The position numbers and the translations under genes are program-made. This document shows, piece by piece, positions 38,091 through 49,865 of a stretch of 64,000 nt of DNA. The DNA is from Rhododendron vialii. Lineage: Eukaryota > Streptophyta > Magnoliopsida > Ericales > Ericaceae. The notes below the pieces were generated by a model, which saw only the letters and a list, made by a program, of their open reading frames with translations, was not told where the DNA came from and ran no database searches. Position 1 is the first letter of the stretch. Every line of letters starts with the position of its first letter. The DNA is taken from NCBI RefSeq assembly GCF_030253575.1, contig NC_080569.1, forward strand, positions 8,003,501 through 8,067,500, read 5' to 3'.

Positions 38091-38415
38091 AGCAATTTGC
38101 CCAAAGAAACTCTAAAAAGCCGCGGCTAGACCGGTCCAATTTTCTCCCATGAGAGGGACAGGAGCCGAATCTTTTGTTTTTTTATTAAAAACAAATTAAG
38201 GATAATTTTAGGACTATATACTCGTTTAATTAATTTACTCTATAATTGGTGGAGTGAAAGGAAACCCCGAAAGGAACATCAGATATCAGGTACACCGTCA
38301 GCACCAACTAAACTCCAAACGTATTTGTCATCTCTAAGGACAAACAAAAAAAAAACTAAACTCCAAACAGAAAAACAGTGCTACTGGGTCCCACACTTTC
38401 ATTTTCTTCCCGCTG

Positions 38416-38427
38416 TTTATATATAAA
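38416..38427 (+). promoter_or_regulatory. TATA box of the copy 1 GH3 gene
   Basis: The run TTTATATATAAA lies about 115 nt upstream of the ATG at 38540. Copy 2 has TTTATATAAA in the same place, two bases shorter. A MULE sits about 300 bp further upstream only in copy 1. Confidence 0.6.
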
Positions 38428-38539
38428 CGAGAGACGCAATCTCGTCCTCATGTGACCATCTGAGGTTACAGTCTTACAGAGACGACTGTTGGTCCAAGTC
38501 CAGTGGTTTTTTATTGGTAAAAAAAAAAATCCCAAAAAA

Positions 38540-41500
38540 ATGGCCGGGGAACTGGAACAAGGCATGGAGAATTCATGCATTTACAAGAATCGTAACGAGC
38601 CCGTGGAGGCTAGAATCAAAGATTTGATCTCTCGAATGACCGTGGAAGAGAAGATCGGCCAGATGGCTCAAATCGGGCGAAGCGTCGCTACTCCTTCCGT
38701 CGTCCGCAAATTCTTCATCGGTCGGTCTCTCTCTCTCTCTCTCCCTCTCTAACATAGTATCTAACCAGGGCCGGCCCGGGGTAAGTCTCGCAAGCCCTCG
38801 GGCTTGGGCAACTCCCGAAAAATATTAAAAATTTAAATTAGGTATAAATATAAAAAAGTTTCCCTTAACCAGCAGAAACGAAATGGTTGGCGGAGCGGCC
38901 ACTGCATGTGCTAGAAAGGCTGTGGGAGCGAAGTTTGAATCTTGGGACCACTTCTTTCCTTTTCTACTTTTTTTTTTTTTTGTTTTTTGTTTTCCTCCCC
39001 CAGACCCCCCACAATAATAGGAAAATAATATTACTAAATTACTATGTTGAAATTTTTTTATTTATTCTTACATTTAATTAAAGAAAAAGTTAAGTTAATT
39101 AACACGATTTTTGTTTTTACCTTCGAACAACCATTTCGAAAGAGAGGTTAATTAGTTTGGCTATGATCTCAATTGAAAATGAGGCGCCGTTTCACTAAAA
39201 GCATTTTTTGAGATTTGGGGTTTTTTTTTAAAACTTTTTATGCTTTTCGAAATGGGCTATTTTCGTCACATATATATGATATATCAATTAAAAAGCCCAA
39301 AAAGTCAAATAATAAAAAATTAGCGGAATAGGTCCCGAATTAGAAAGCCCAAAAAGTCAAATAATAAAAAATTAGCGGAATAGGTCCCGAGTTCTTGGAT
39401 AAGTAGAGTATGACAACTGAATTGACAAATTTGCTTCAAAAAATGTAAGGAAAAGTTATTTTCTTCGAATGGGATCGTGCTAATTATAAAGTACTATAGT
39501 ATAACTAGAGAGTTACATTACGATGTTGATTTTTTTGATGTTATTTAAGCTAAAGGAACATTAAAAATTTGATGTTATTTTTTGTACTTGTATATTTTTT
39601 TTTATTTTGTATGACTTAATAGAAGGTGGGCAACAAAGCATGAAGTTGGGCTTGGACAACCCAAGTGTCGGGGCCGGCACTGTATCTAACTATGTATGTC
39701 TGGACCAATTTAGGTGCATCTCGATTAATTTATCAATTCCATCGCTGGCCTACTCCTTGGTTACCAATATATCTACGATGCATGCATGTATTTACTAGAT
39801 GCCGGGCACAGGCACTGCGAGTGCAATTCATATTATGTTAAATAATGCAAAAGAGAAAGGCGCAAACCTGGTCTTAGTGACTAAGGATGAAACAGAATGG
39901 AATTCATCTTGATTGCGATTTGCGATTACATTGTAATGTAGAGAGGGCCTGAGTCGAGATGCGCATAAGCTGGTCCAAGCACCTGAGTTATCAAAATAAA
40001 ATACAAAGGGAAGTACACATATATACATGAAGATTATTTCCGCAATTCCGCTTGACCAAAACAAAAAAAATATATATACATGAAGATGGAGACAGGGCAT
40101 TAAATAAGTGTAGATAGAAGAGTGCTCTTTATGCAGTTAATATGTAAACAAAAACTGCAAGTGCAAAATTTTGTAATTGAAGATTGAGTTGGTGGGCTGT
40201 GAGCTCACCTCACTCCGATCAAGAATCTTTATGAGATTAGCGGGATGGATAGGACCGAGATCAACTCACAAAGTACAACTTTCTTGACGATAAATTTCAG
40301 AATTCAGAAGTTGATCGGATAGTATATGTGCTGCTTTTGTTGAGTGTATTTGCACAGGGAGTGTACTGAGTGGTGGTGGAAGTATCCCATTCGAGAAGGC
40401 ACTGTCATCAGATTGGGCGGACATGGTGGATGGATACCAGAAGGCAGCACTTGAGACGCGGCTTGGAATTCCGATTATATATGGGATTGACGCTGTTCAT
40501 GGCAACAACAATGTCTATGGTGCTACAATATTTCCTCACAACATCGGCCTTGGAGCCACCAGGTTAGTTCCATATACCCTTTGCTAGTTTACTTGTCATT
40601 GATGGTTTAGGACACAGAAGATGGCAAGGATGAGTCAATGTGCACATAAGTTGGTCCAGTCATCCTAAGATATTCAAAAGTAAAAAAAATAGAGTTGATT
40701 GTTTGTGGATCGGAGTGTGGCGCACTAATTTTGGGAACCTATCACAAGCATAATCACAGTGGGTGAACCATGTCAATGGTGGTATTGGGTGATTGTGTGT
40801 ATTTTTTTTTTGATTGTCTGCCTTTGTATCCCTTAGAGTTTGTTAGGATCGTTCAAAACATTATTGATACAAGACGCTAATCTGTTGAAGATTGTGTAAC
40901 AGAGATGCAGATTTGGCGTATAAAATTGGTGTGGCAACTGCTCTTGAAGTTAGGGCTAGTGGCGTTCACTATGATTTCGCTCCCTGTGTTGCTGTAAGTG
41001 GTTCTAGTTTCTTGGGTGAGACTCCTCTTGATTATCATTTTGCCTTTAATTTGTTTCAATTTGGTTACACTGACGCAAGTACTGATTACTCCCGATAGGC
41101 AGATAAGTTAGTAATTGTAAAATGAACCTTGGTAGAGGAAACTGTTCAGTTGTTTTCTGTGAGTAGCAAATAGTAAATCACAAAATAATGCAATTTCCAA
41201 CTTTATGTTCAAGCTCATAGATCAATCTTTCTGAAAGTTAACGAGTTTGTGCTGGCTTTGCCAATAAAAAAAAAAGAGTTTGTGCTGGCTTGTAACATGT
41301 GTTCAAGTTGAAATGGTAGACTTAATTTCTAGTCCTCAATTTCTGGTGAAAGTTAGGTTATTGCAGAACTTGCGATTCCATACGTGGACAAAGCAAAACT
41401 CTGTCAAGAAACCTAATGCACACATCCAGGTCATAAGCTTTAGAAGACTTGATTCAGAGGAATGATATGGTATCTAGCTAATTATAGAAAATATACTGGC

Positions 41501-44500
41501 TTTTTGCATGTTTGTATTTTCACCTGAAGTGACTTAATCTACATATATTCCAAATTTTAAAGATGACGCTATTTAGTCCCTCAAAAAATATTACAGTAAT
41601 TGAAAAAATTTCGGGGATCCCATGTAGGTTATGTAAAATTTCATAGGCATTTATGGAAGTCAAGTCTTAACACTAATGTTTTTTATGTCCAGATTTGATG
41701 GCCTAATGCACTATGCTGGGTTTAATGCAGGAATTGTTTGGGTCCGACAATGTCTTATCAGCAACTCGTTGATGCTTTTATCATGGATTGTTAAGTAAAT
41801 TTTATTAAATATGAATGCAATAAGATACTGCAGTGTCTTATCAGTTGCTTCGTTGACTATACCATCACTTTACGTGCGTATGTGTGCTAAGTGCTTACTA
41901 TATGACATTTAAGATTATGTTAGATCTGGTGTTGTGATGTAGTCCTCTATAAGATTTATTGCTGCCCTAACCATGTGAATGCCAGTAGATAGGAGTTCAG
42001 GCCATTTGGTGAAGATATTTACCACCCATTACATGGAATATGAAGGTTTCATCTGAACTGATTCTTAGGAAGAATTATAGATTTAACATTAAACTTGTGA
42101 GTTCTGTAGGAACCATAACACGAAATCCTGTGAATTAGATGGAATCAGACTACATTCAAAAATCTTTTCTGGGCTAAATGATTATGCTGTCATGGGGAGA
42201 TTATTTGTTATTTTTCTTGTAGTTTTTGTTCAATACCTCCTTTTGTCATCAATAACAGTTATCAACTTAGTCATTTCATATATATTGACAGGTAGCCAGA
42301 GATCCCAGATGGGGAAGAACTTATGAGTCTTATAGTGAAGATGTCGACATTGTTAGAAAGATGACTTCCATTGTATCAGGCTTGCAAGGTCAACCACCCA
42401 AAGGACATCCAAATGGTTACCCTTTTGTTAATGGAAGGTACTGAAAAATCAATCAGTTATCTTTCTATTCACTGTACTCCCATGTTTCAGCTCGTTGCTC
42501 TTCAATTTAATGTTATTCGCTTATCATTTAAGCAAATCAGTTTTGTTTTCAAGATCACTTCACAGGCTTCTTAGCAAGATTGATACAAACTACAAAAGTC
42601 ATTGGCATCTAGACTTGGGGTTTTTAACTGATGCACAATAACGTTCCCAACTCACTTTTTCCTCAAAATTTGGCTGAAATTTAATTTTGGATGACCTGCT
42701 TTTATTTCTTGGATCATTGGATATCCATCAATAAGTATCTCGTTTGGCACATTCCAGCTTATATGCCCACTCACAATTTGGACGTAATCGTATATCTTAT
42801 GTTTGCTGAATTGCTTACTTAAACCCATTGGAAGATGATTGCATTGATTGGCTTATTTGACCAGAAATAAAGTTGCAGCATGCGCCAAACATTTTGTTGG
42901 CGATGGAGGCACTCACAAGGGCATAAATGAGGGCAATACCTTAACGTCTTATGAGGATTTGGAGAAGATCCACATGGCACCTTATCTGGACTGTATTTCT
43001 CAGGGAGTGTGCACAGTTATGGCGTCATACTCCAGCTGGAATGGCGACAAAATGCACTCTCACAAATTTCTCCTAACTCAAGTTTTGAAAGATAAGCTTG
43101 AGTTTAAGGTAACTAACTTTATCAAATAAGAATAAGATCTCATTTGTAATAAGTAGAAGAATCCATGCATGGCCCTTTCTTTCAGTTTTGTCTGTGTCAA
43201 AGTATCTATTTTTGGCATCTGATTTTAATGATTACCATCATGCATCATTTTCCATTTTACAAGTCTGTAAGACATACCTGCTTGATTACTTAAATACAAC
43301 TATTCTTAATTCTAGATAGTTGTTTTTGGTTACATTTTCAGACAACGAAATACAGTTAGCTGCGTTCATCTAATGCAATTGTTGCTACGGCAGAGTTCAT
43401 TACATGCAGATCTATCTCAGTATAATACATCTGCTGCAGGGTTTTGTGATTTCAGATTGGAAAGCACTTGAGAGGCTTTCTGATCCTTATGGCTCAAACT
43501 ATCGTGCTTCCATTTTATCTGCTGTCAATGCAGGAGTCGATATGGTATTGATTAAACTTTAGTTCAGCATATACTAAGAGCTCCTTCACATACATCATGA
43601 TTTGACGCCAAAAAATGCAGATAATGGTGCCTTACAAATATGAAGTATTTCTAGCGGATTTAATGTCTCTGGTTGAATCGAGAGAGATACCAATGGCCAG
43701 GGTTGATGATGCTGTTGAAAGAATTCTCAGGGTGAAATTTGTTGCTGGTCTATTCGAATATCCCATGGCTGAGCGGTCTTTGCTAGACACAGTTGGTTGC
43801 AAGGTAAGCTTGCAGAATTATGTGATTAGTGACCTCACAAAGAAGTAGGCTATTTTCCGTATTTTGGTCATGGGGCAGGGTAACCTGGTTTTCTGTGATG
43901 TTTATATCAGTATCCAATTTTCTTAGTTTCCTTCTATTCTCAGGCATTTTTGCGAACTGTTGTTAGTTGATAGACTACTAGATTTTATTCTCAGCTAAAG
44001 ATTGTCCTCCATAATTGTTTTTCAGCTTCACAGAGAACTAGCACGTGAAGCAGTTCGCAAGTCCTTGGTACTGCTGAAGAATGGAAAGGATCCAAAGAAA
44101 CCACTTCTTCCATTAGATAGGAATCCTAGAAAGATTCTTGTTGCCGGAACTCATGCTGATGATCTTGGATATCAGTGTGGAGGGTGGACAATTACTTGGG
44201 CTGGGACCAGTGGCAGAACCACCATTGGTATGTGCTTACCATTGGCAGATATGGTGATTAGTATCCTTATCGTCATAATATAAATGGTTGATAGATTATG
44301 AACACATTTTCAGTAAGTGGTCATGATGATCTTATTAAGTGCAAAAAAGAAGTAAAAAGAGGTGGAAAGCAGCAGCATAAACTTTTCTCAGACCTGCCCA
44401 CCTGCATGTTGCGTTTCTATATTGGTGGTTCAAAGTTAATTGGTGTTGCTTCCTGTTTCTAGTTCATTTAGAAAGCATTTCTCTTCCATGCTTGCAGGTT

Positions 44501-45358
44501 ATTGAAATGTGCTTAGTCAAATCTGTCTAATGTAAAAATGACATAAATCATCACCTGCGTATATGGAACAGTGCATTCTTAACCAAGTAATAGAGGCAAG
44601 GTGATACCACCCACAGTATTGATCTGTTTATTTTTCAATATTGATCAGTGTTTTTTTTCAAGTAACAAGCAAGTAATCTCGTGTAATCCATTTGGTGTGA
44701 ATCTTATTATTTAATTCTGTTCCAAGCACTCCAGACCGATTTTGTAATAGAATTCTGTTGGAATAACAAATTAGAGATGGCAAATTTTTGCATGTATGTA
44801 CAATCGATTTCCATATTGGTATATCCTAGTGCACATGGGACTGATGGTATCACCAACAATTTAGGTACGACTATTCTGGATGCCGTTAAAGAAGCAGTCG
44901 GAGACAAAACGGAAGTGGTGTTCGAGCAAAATCTGTCACCAGACACCTTTGCTGGTCAAGATATCTCTTATGCCATTGTAGTTGTGGGTGAACCTCCATA
45001 CGTAGAAGGGGGTGGTGATGATCCAAACCTCATAATTTCCTTCAGAGGGTCTGAAATCATAAGCTCAGTTGCTGACAGAGTTCCCACATTGGCAATTCTC
45101 ATCTCTGGAAGGCCTTTAGTCATAGAGCCATCGCTTTTGGAAAAGGTGGATGCTCTTGTTGCTGCTTGGTTACCTGGGAGCGAAGGGGCCGGAATCACAG
45201 ACGTTATTTTAGGGGATTATGAGTTCCAGGGGCGGCTTCCGATAACTTGGTTTAAAAGTGTCGATCAACTTCCACTGCGTCATGGGGAGAACTCCTATGA
45301 CCCTTTATTTCCTCTTGGCTTTGGCTTAACAAGCAAAAACATGAAGATCTCAAATTGA
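38540..45358 (+). CDS. GH3 beta-glucosidase, copy 1
   Basis: Glycoside hydrolase family 3 enzyme, acting on beta-D-glucosides or cell-wall glucans. Nine exons join in phase: 38540-38720, 40358-40562, 40903-40993, 42292-42437, 42865-43108, 43440-43544, 43621-43803, 44026-44227, 44865-45358; 616 residues. Motifs: [36 protein letters not shown], the nucleophile block FVISDWKAL (Asp295), the C-terminal domain VLLKNG and the acid/base region [11 protein letters not shown] (Glu500), and a final FPLGFGLT. There is no obvious signal peptide, as in the Arabidopsis At3g47000-type group. Oddities: Lys follows the nucleophile block where copy 2 and relatives have Glu (SDWE), and LEFK replaces LGFK. Intron 1 holds a hAT element. 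Confidence 0.95.
38766..39682. mobile_element. Non-autonomous hAT element in intron 1 of GH3 copy 1
   Basis: Ends CAGGGCCGGCC and GGCCGGCACTG are inverted repeats. The flanks are perfect 8-bp direct repeats, TATCTAAC, at 38758-38765 and 39683-39690, the hAT signature. Copy 2 has the single TATCTAAC (54704-54711) with no insertion. No transposase is seen. Inside are a tRNA-like stretch with a GTTTGAATCTTGGGACC B-box-like word (38890-38955) and a tandem 54-bp duplication at about 39285-39391. Confidence 0.92.
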
Positions 45359-47451
45359 CTACGCTCAGACAAGGCATTGCTTGGATGAAGGTTTTAGTTC
45401 CTCAATTTAACCAGGAAGGGCCGAGATAGGCTATGAATTATCCAAATCTAGAACTCTAAAATCCAGTCTCCACTCTAAATGTTTGCATTTTACTTATTGC
45501 CACATGTCCGTATAGAAGTTCATGAAATTCTACGTTAACGGTCATATATGTTAGATCGAGCCTTCGAAATAAGTACCGGTGATGGACACTCTCTCTCAAG
45601 CGAGGGTACAATATTTGTTTCCTAAGTTGGACGTTCAAAAGGCAAGCATATTATGTGAACTATGTAGTAAGACATTGTAAGCGCCATTTCTCATACAAAA
45701 CAAAAGAAACACCCGTGAAAGATGAAGAATTTGTTACGTCCCCGTGTCCAACACAAAGAAATTGAATGAATGTCACACTCGGACACATATCCATGCTCGA
45801 CACCTGCATCAAGTCTTTGTAATATACAAGAGGGTAATCATTTTGGAAGTTATCTGCTGCATAAGCATGTCTTGTCTTAAGATAAGTATGATTTCCGAAA
45901 AGCTCAAGGGCATGCAGTTGGTTTATTGAATCTCATGACTAGGAACGCATGATAGTCTTGTAGCGCTGAGTCCTTGTATTCTCAAAACATATCCCCAGAT
46001 CCACTTGAATACGGACACTAGAAGACTTTTCTTGATTCCCTTTTTTTTCCTTTGTTAGAAAATGGCTTGGAAGTAGTACCAAATTAGAGAATGAACTCGG
46101 CGCACAAAAGCATGCCGCTTACGCATGCATTCGTGTTCAGAATAATAGCACTACCATCCTGCATGCGTAATTAACTGATTACTTTTCATTTCAAATTGGC
46201 TGCAATAGGAGAGGGAAAGGAGGCAAGATGCGGACTCAAATAAACTACGTACGATTAAAGGCGGTGGAGAACAAAGGTGCTAGCTTTTTCATGCAACTTG
46301 CTTGCAGAAAGGCTCGAAGGCTCTGTTTGGAAATTAATGTTGTTGTTTCATATAGTTTTCGTTTCTCGATATGATTTCTTGTTTTGAAATATGTACCCAT
46401 CAACTTGTTTGTGTTCACAAAATAAAAGGTTCCATCTTTTTTGTGTAAATTCTGGAGACTGAGAAGGCGTTTCTGTTTATCCTTCTATACTGGGTTTGAG
46501 CCTCGAACGAGCTTTATATTTAAAAAGCACAAAAAAATAGTTTCTACACTGGATACGCTACATCGTGCGGTGCTTTAGAACATGGCACGGCATAGCGTAT
46601 TGCACTGCGCCGCGTTATTTTTAATACTGTTCATTATTACTTTATTTTCTTTTTCTTTTTCTTTTCCTACTTCGGCTAATGTTGTTTAAAGATCGTACGG
46701 GTACATTCCAGAGTCAAGTTTCATGTTAAAAGTCATTTTTTTGACTTTATTAAATCTTTCAACATTTCAAAAAGCTTTTAACATTGTTTTACATGATAAA
46801 ATGAACAAAAGGGTCTCGTAAATCATTTTTCAGAGATTCAGAAAATATAACAAACTATTTTGCAGACCTATGGTTTGTTTTGTCTGTAAAAGCGAACTGA
46901 TTCTAGAATGTGTGGACAGGTACATCGCATGGTGTTTTAGTCACACCGTGCGACATATCTGAGTCGTCGTGCGGCGTTTCACATGATATTGACAGATTGC
47001 TGTAATGCTGTTATTTCGTTTTCTGTACATTGCTCATCCATTTCATACTGCACAGTTCGCACCACAAGCACGCCAATATGTTATATTAAACCCCATGTCC
47101 CTTTCCCGTATTTGTTTTAATCAAAGTTAAGTTTTTCAAATGATATTAAATCCCCCATTAAAAATGTTTAGTAGAGACCGGTCTTTACAGGGCGAGTGGG
47201 GTGCTTTTCAACAAAACCTTCTCCATTCGTAACGTGGCTCCCGAGCCCAAAATCTCAACGTTTACGCTAGATCAAAAGCCTTTCTTTTCAAAACAAACTC
47301 TCTGTTTCTTAGATCATCCATCTCAAAAATCCGAGTGGCGACTCTCGAGCGCACCGATTGGGGAGCCCATAAAAGATTAATCTCAGATTATACAGTAGCT
47401 ACTCACGTTTCATTATAAACCACACCAACTTCCATTTATTAGCCGATGTGG

Positions 47452-47917
47452 GAGCCACGGAACTAACGACTTTATTAGAAAGTTGAATTACCAACTTTTA
47501 CACCAATTTTCGAGCTGATGAGATCGGTCGAGTGGTCTCCGTTGGAGATGGGATTGCACGTGTTTACGAATTGAACGAGATTCAAGCCGGGGAAATGGTG
47601 GAATTTGCCAACGGTGTGTGAAAGGAATAGCGTTGAACCTTGAGAATGAGAATGTAGGGATTGTTGTATTTGGTAGTGATACTGCTATTAAAGAAGGAGA
47701 TCTTGTCAAGCGCACTGGATCTATTATGGATGTTCCTGCAGCAAAGGCTATGCTAGGGCGTGCGGTTAACGGGTTGGGAGTACCTATTGATGGAAGAGGG
47801 TCTCTAGGCGATCACAAGCGAAGACGTGTCAAAGTGAAAACGCTTGAGATTATTGAACGTAAATCTGTGCACGACCCTATACAAATAGGTTTAAAGCAGT
47901 GGATAGCCTGGTTCCAC
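47452..47917 (+). pseudogene. atp1: Fragment of mitochondrial atp1 (ATP synthase alpha subunit)
   Basis: Translation reads [48 protein letters not shown] and, after a frameshift near 47620, [20 protein letters not shown], then DLVKRTGSI and [20 protein letters not shown]. That is the N-terminal region of plant mitochondrial ATP synthase alpha, up to just before the Walker A motif. A stop after ES and two extra bases after NGV break the frame, and the 3' part of the gene is missing. Wording such as [13 protein letters not shown] fits the mitochondrial rather than plastid gene. It is a nuclear insert of organelle origin inside the Helitron-like block and is not functional. Confidence 0.9.
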
Positions 47918-48782
47918 AGCCCCAGAAGATTGTGATACCCGTCCAAGTATTTTACTGATTTGAGTGGATATGACGAGTTTGGTGGGTTTATGTATATGTT
48001 TGAGGTAATATAAAAAAGAAAAAGATAGAATAAGGTACACGTGCATGCAAATTAGGCAAAGTATGTGGGTTTTGTTTGTATCTATAAATGTGAGGCATAA
48101 AGTCAAAAAGAAAGAGGGAAAAAGAATGAAAGCACACAAAGAATTACAAAAACAGTTGGGGAGGACAAGTGTCAATTGGAGACATCAATATTTGGTGATT
48201 GGTCGTTGCATATTTAATAGAAGGAAGCAGGAGATGTTTGATCACGGGGGAGGGAAGTCGTGGGGTGGTTTTGGTTGAGAGAGAGATAAAAGGAAAATGT
48301 AAATTAAGCGAGAGAGTGAGAGGGAGAGAGATGTGGGGGTGTCAATTGTAAGAGAAGGAAAAATGGTGACAGGTAAATAAGAATAGGAGAAGAGAAGGAA
48401 AGAGTTACGGTAACCGGATGCACTTTGGCCAGTAGAGACATGGGTTGGAAAAGGTGTGTGAAGGTGGATATGAAATTTTATGCAAACATTTAACGAAATG
48501 GTTGATGGCTTTCAATAATTATTTATTTGTGAATATTGAGTTGTTGTAAAAGATTTGGTTTGGTAGGGTTAGATAGATTGAGGTACTTGAGAATTTGGGT
48601 TGTTATAATGGAAATTATAGACCATGAATCGTAGTTTGTTGCTGTTAATGAAGTGTGTTCTTCTCTTTTTAGTGGATTGGGTAGCGATAAATCAAAAACT
48701 TCAATTAATAGCTAGCAAGAGAGCTTATTTGAAAAGCTAAAAGAACAAGTGGTTGATTTTATATGTTTTACGAAAAAATATA

Positions 48783-49054
48783 CTCCCTCCGTCTCTTTTT
48801 TAGTGTCCTGCTTCGTAACTCCAACTTATTAAAAAAACATCATCATTACACCTTTCACATCAACTTTTTCCTCCACTTTCCCTACTTACCCATCATTATT
48901 ACACTTTTATTCACTAACTTTTCAAAATAAAATATACTTTTAGGGACAAAATGGACAATGCACCAACTTTTACCCCCCTAACTTTACAAAATGGACACTT
49001 ATTAAGGGACAGCCCAAAATGAAATACTGGACACAAAAAAAGGGACGGAGGGAG
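48783..49054. mobile_element. Stowaway MITE
   Basis: Terminal repeats CTCCCTCCGTCTC and GGGACGGAGGGAG are the canonical Stowaway ends, flanked by TA on both sides (48781-48782 and 49055-49056). It is 272 bp, AT-rich and non-coding. It is nested in the Helitron-like insertion. Confidence 0.95.
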
Positions 49055-49285
49055 TACTAAAGTATGATTGCTGATCAGTAAAACTCTAGATCGTTACTCA
49101 TACTTAAATTTGATTAGTGAGTGTTATGAAGTAGTTAGCTTCAATCTCCGGAGAAACGAAACTATCTAGGCTTATTCTATAAGCATAAGATAAATCCTCC
49201 AACACTTAGAGAAAAAATTGTGTTTGAAATTTTATGTAAGCTAATTTTTTCTCTGCCACTAGGTTTAATCGGTGGGTGGTGCTAA

Positions 49286-49520
49286 GAGCCCGTTCTAGAA
49301 CACCTTCTTAAAAAATAAGTACTTACTTCACATTTTCAAACTCAAAAATAATGTAAATGAAAAATAATTTTTCGATTTTTTTGGCACCGTATTAAAGATT
49401 TCAATGAGATTTTTCAAACAAGATCTATATTGCATATTTTTAGATTTCAATAAACCCATCATTCTTTAGCTTGAAATTGTCTTCTTAAAAAATAAGTAAT
49501 TATTTGGCGGGAACGAGGCC
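49286..49520. mobile_element. Tourist-like MITE (family A), second member
   Basis: Ends GAGCCCGTTCTAGAA and GGCGGGAACGAGGCC are imperfect inverted repeats flanked by TAA on both sides. The interior shares CACATTTTCAAACTCAAAAA and GCACCGTATTAAA with the MITE at 32494-32811 in opposite orientation, so they are one family. The more degraded terminal repeat suggests an older insertion. Confidence 0.88.
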
Positions 49521-49865
49521 TAAATTTAATAAAGCTATCTGCAACAATTGAGAAAGTTAACCGATTAAGAGATTTGGTGAAATCTCATTTTTCTGAAAAA
49601 TCTCATTTTTCTGAAAAAAAAAATAGTGTCACAAATATGAGTGTGATGAGCCCCACATGAAAAAATTGGTAGAGGGAATGACTTTTAAAAGGTTGAACTC
49701 TCACTTGGGTTTATATGAAGATGTGAATTATATATTGGAAAGAGCTATGGTCAGCACCTATTCTGGGTAAGATTAAACATTTTATTTGAAAGTGTTTTCA
49801 CAATATTGTTCTGGTAAAGGGGGTGTTGTTTCGCAAAAAGGTGGTTATTGATCCACTATGTCCAG

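Larger units (their letters stand above)
33006..38099 (-). mobile_element. Potentially autonomous MULE (5.1 kb) with transposase-OTU gene
   Basis: The insertion is bounded by 9-bp direct repeats CCCAAAGAA at 32997-33005 and 38100-38108. Copy 2 has the single empty site (near 54090). The outer 60 bp of each end are C/G-rich inverted repeats sharing CCTGACACCCCACCCCCC and GGCCCCACACC. The interior encodes one spliced transposase gene on the minus strand. The 3' subterminal part (37,610-38,090) is a G-rich minisatellite. The element ends about 440 bp upstream of the copy 1 glucosidase ATG. Confidence 0.92.

Noticed and set aside
37573..38139. Long proline/phenylalanine-rich and glycine/lysine-rich open frames on both strands
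   Set aside because: They run through a G/C-tract minisatellite in the MULE end; composition and repetition explain the open frames.
40892..41098. Frame continuing past GH3 exon 3 into the intron (68 codons)
   Set aside because: The GTAAGT donor after CVA and the family sequence (VARDPRWGR in the next exon) show the extension is intronic.
47452..47917. Functional ATP synthase alpha gene, or a plastid atpA insert
   Set aside because: A stop and a frameshift break it, the catalytic part is absent, and the protein wording matches the mitochondrial gene better than the plastid one.
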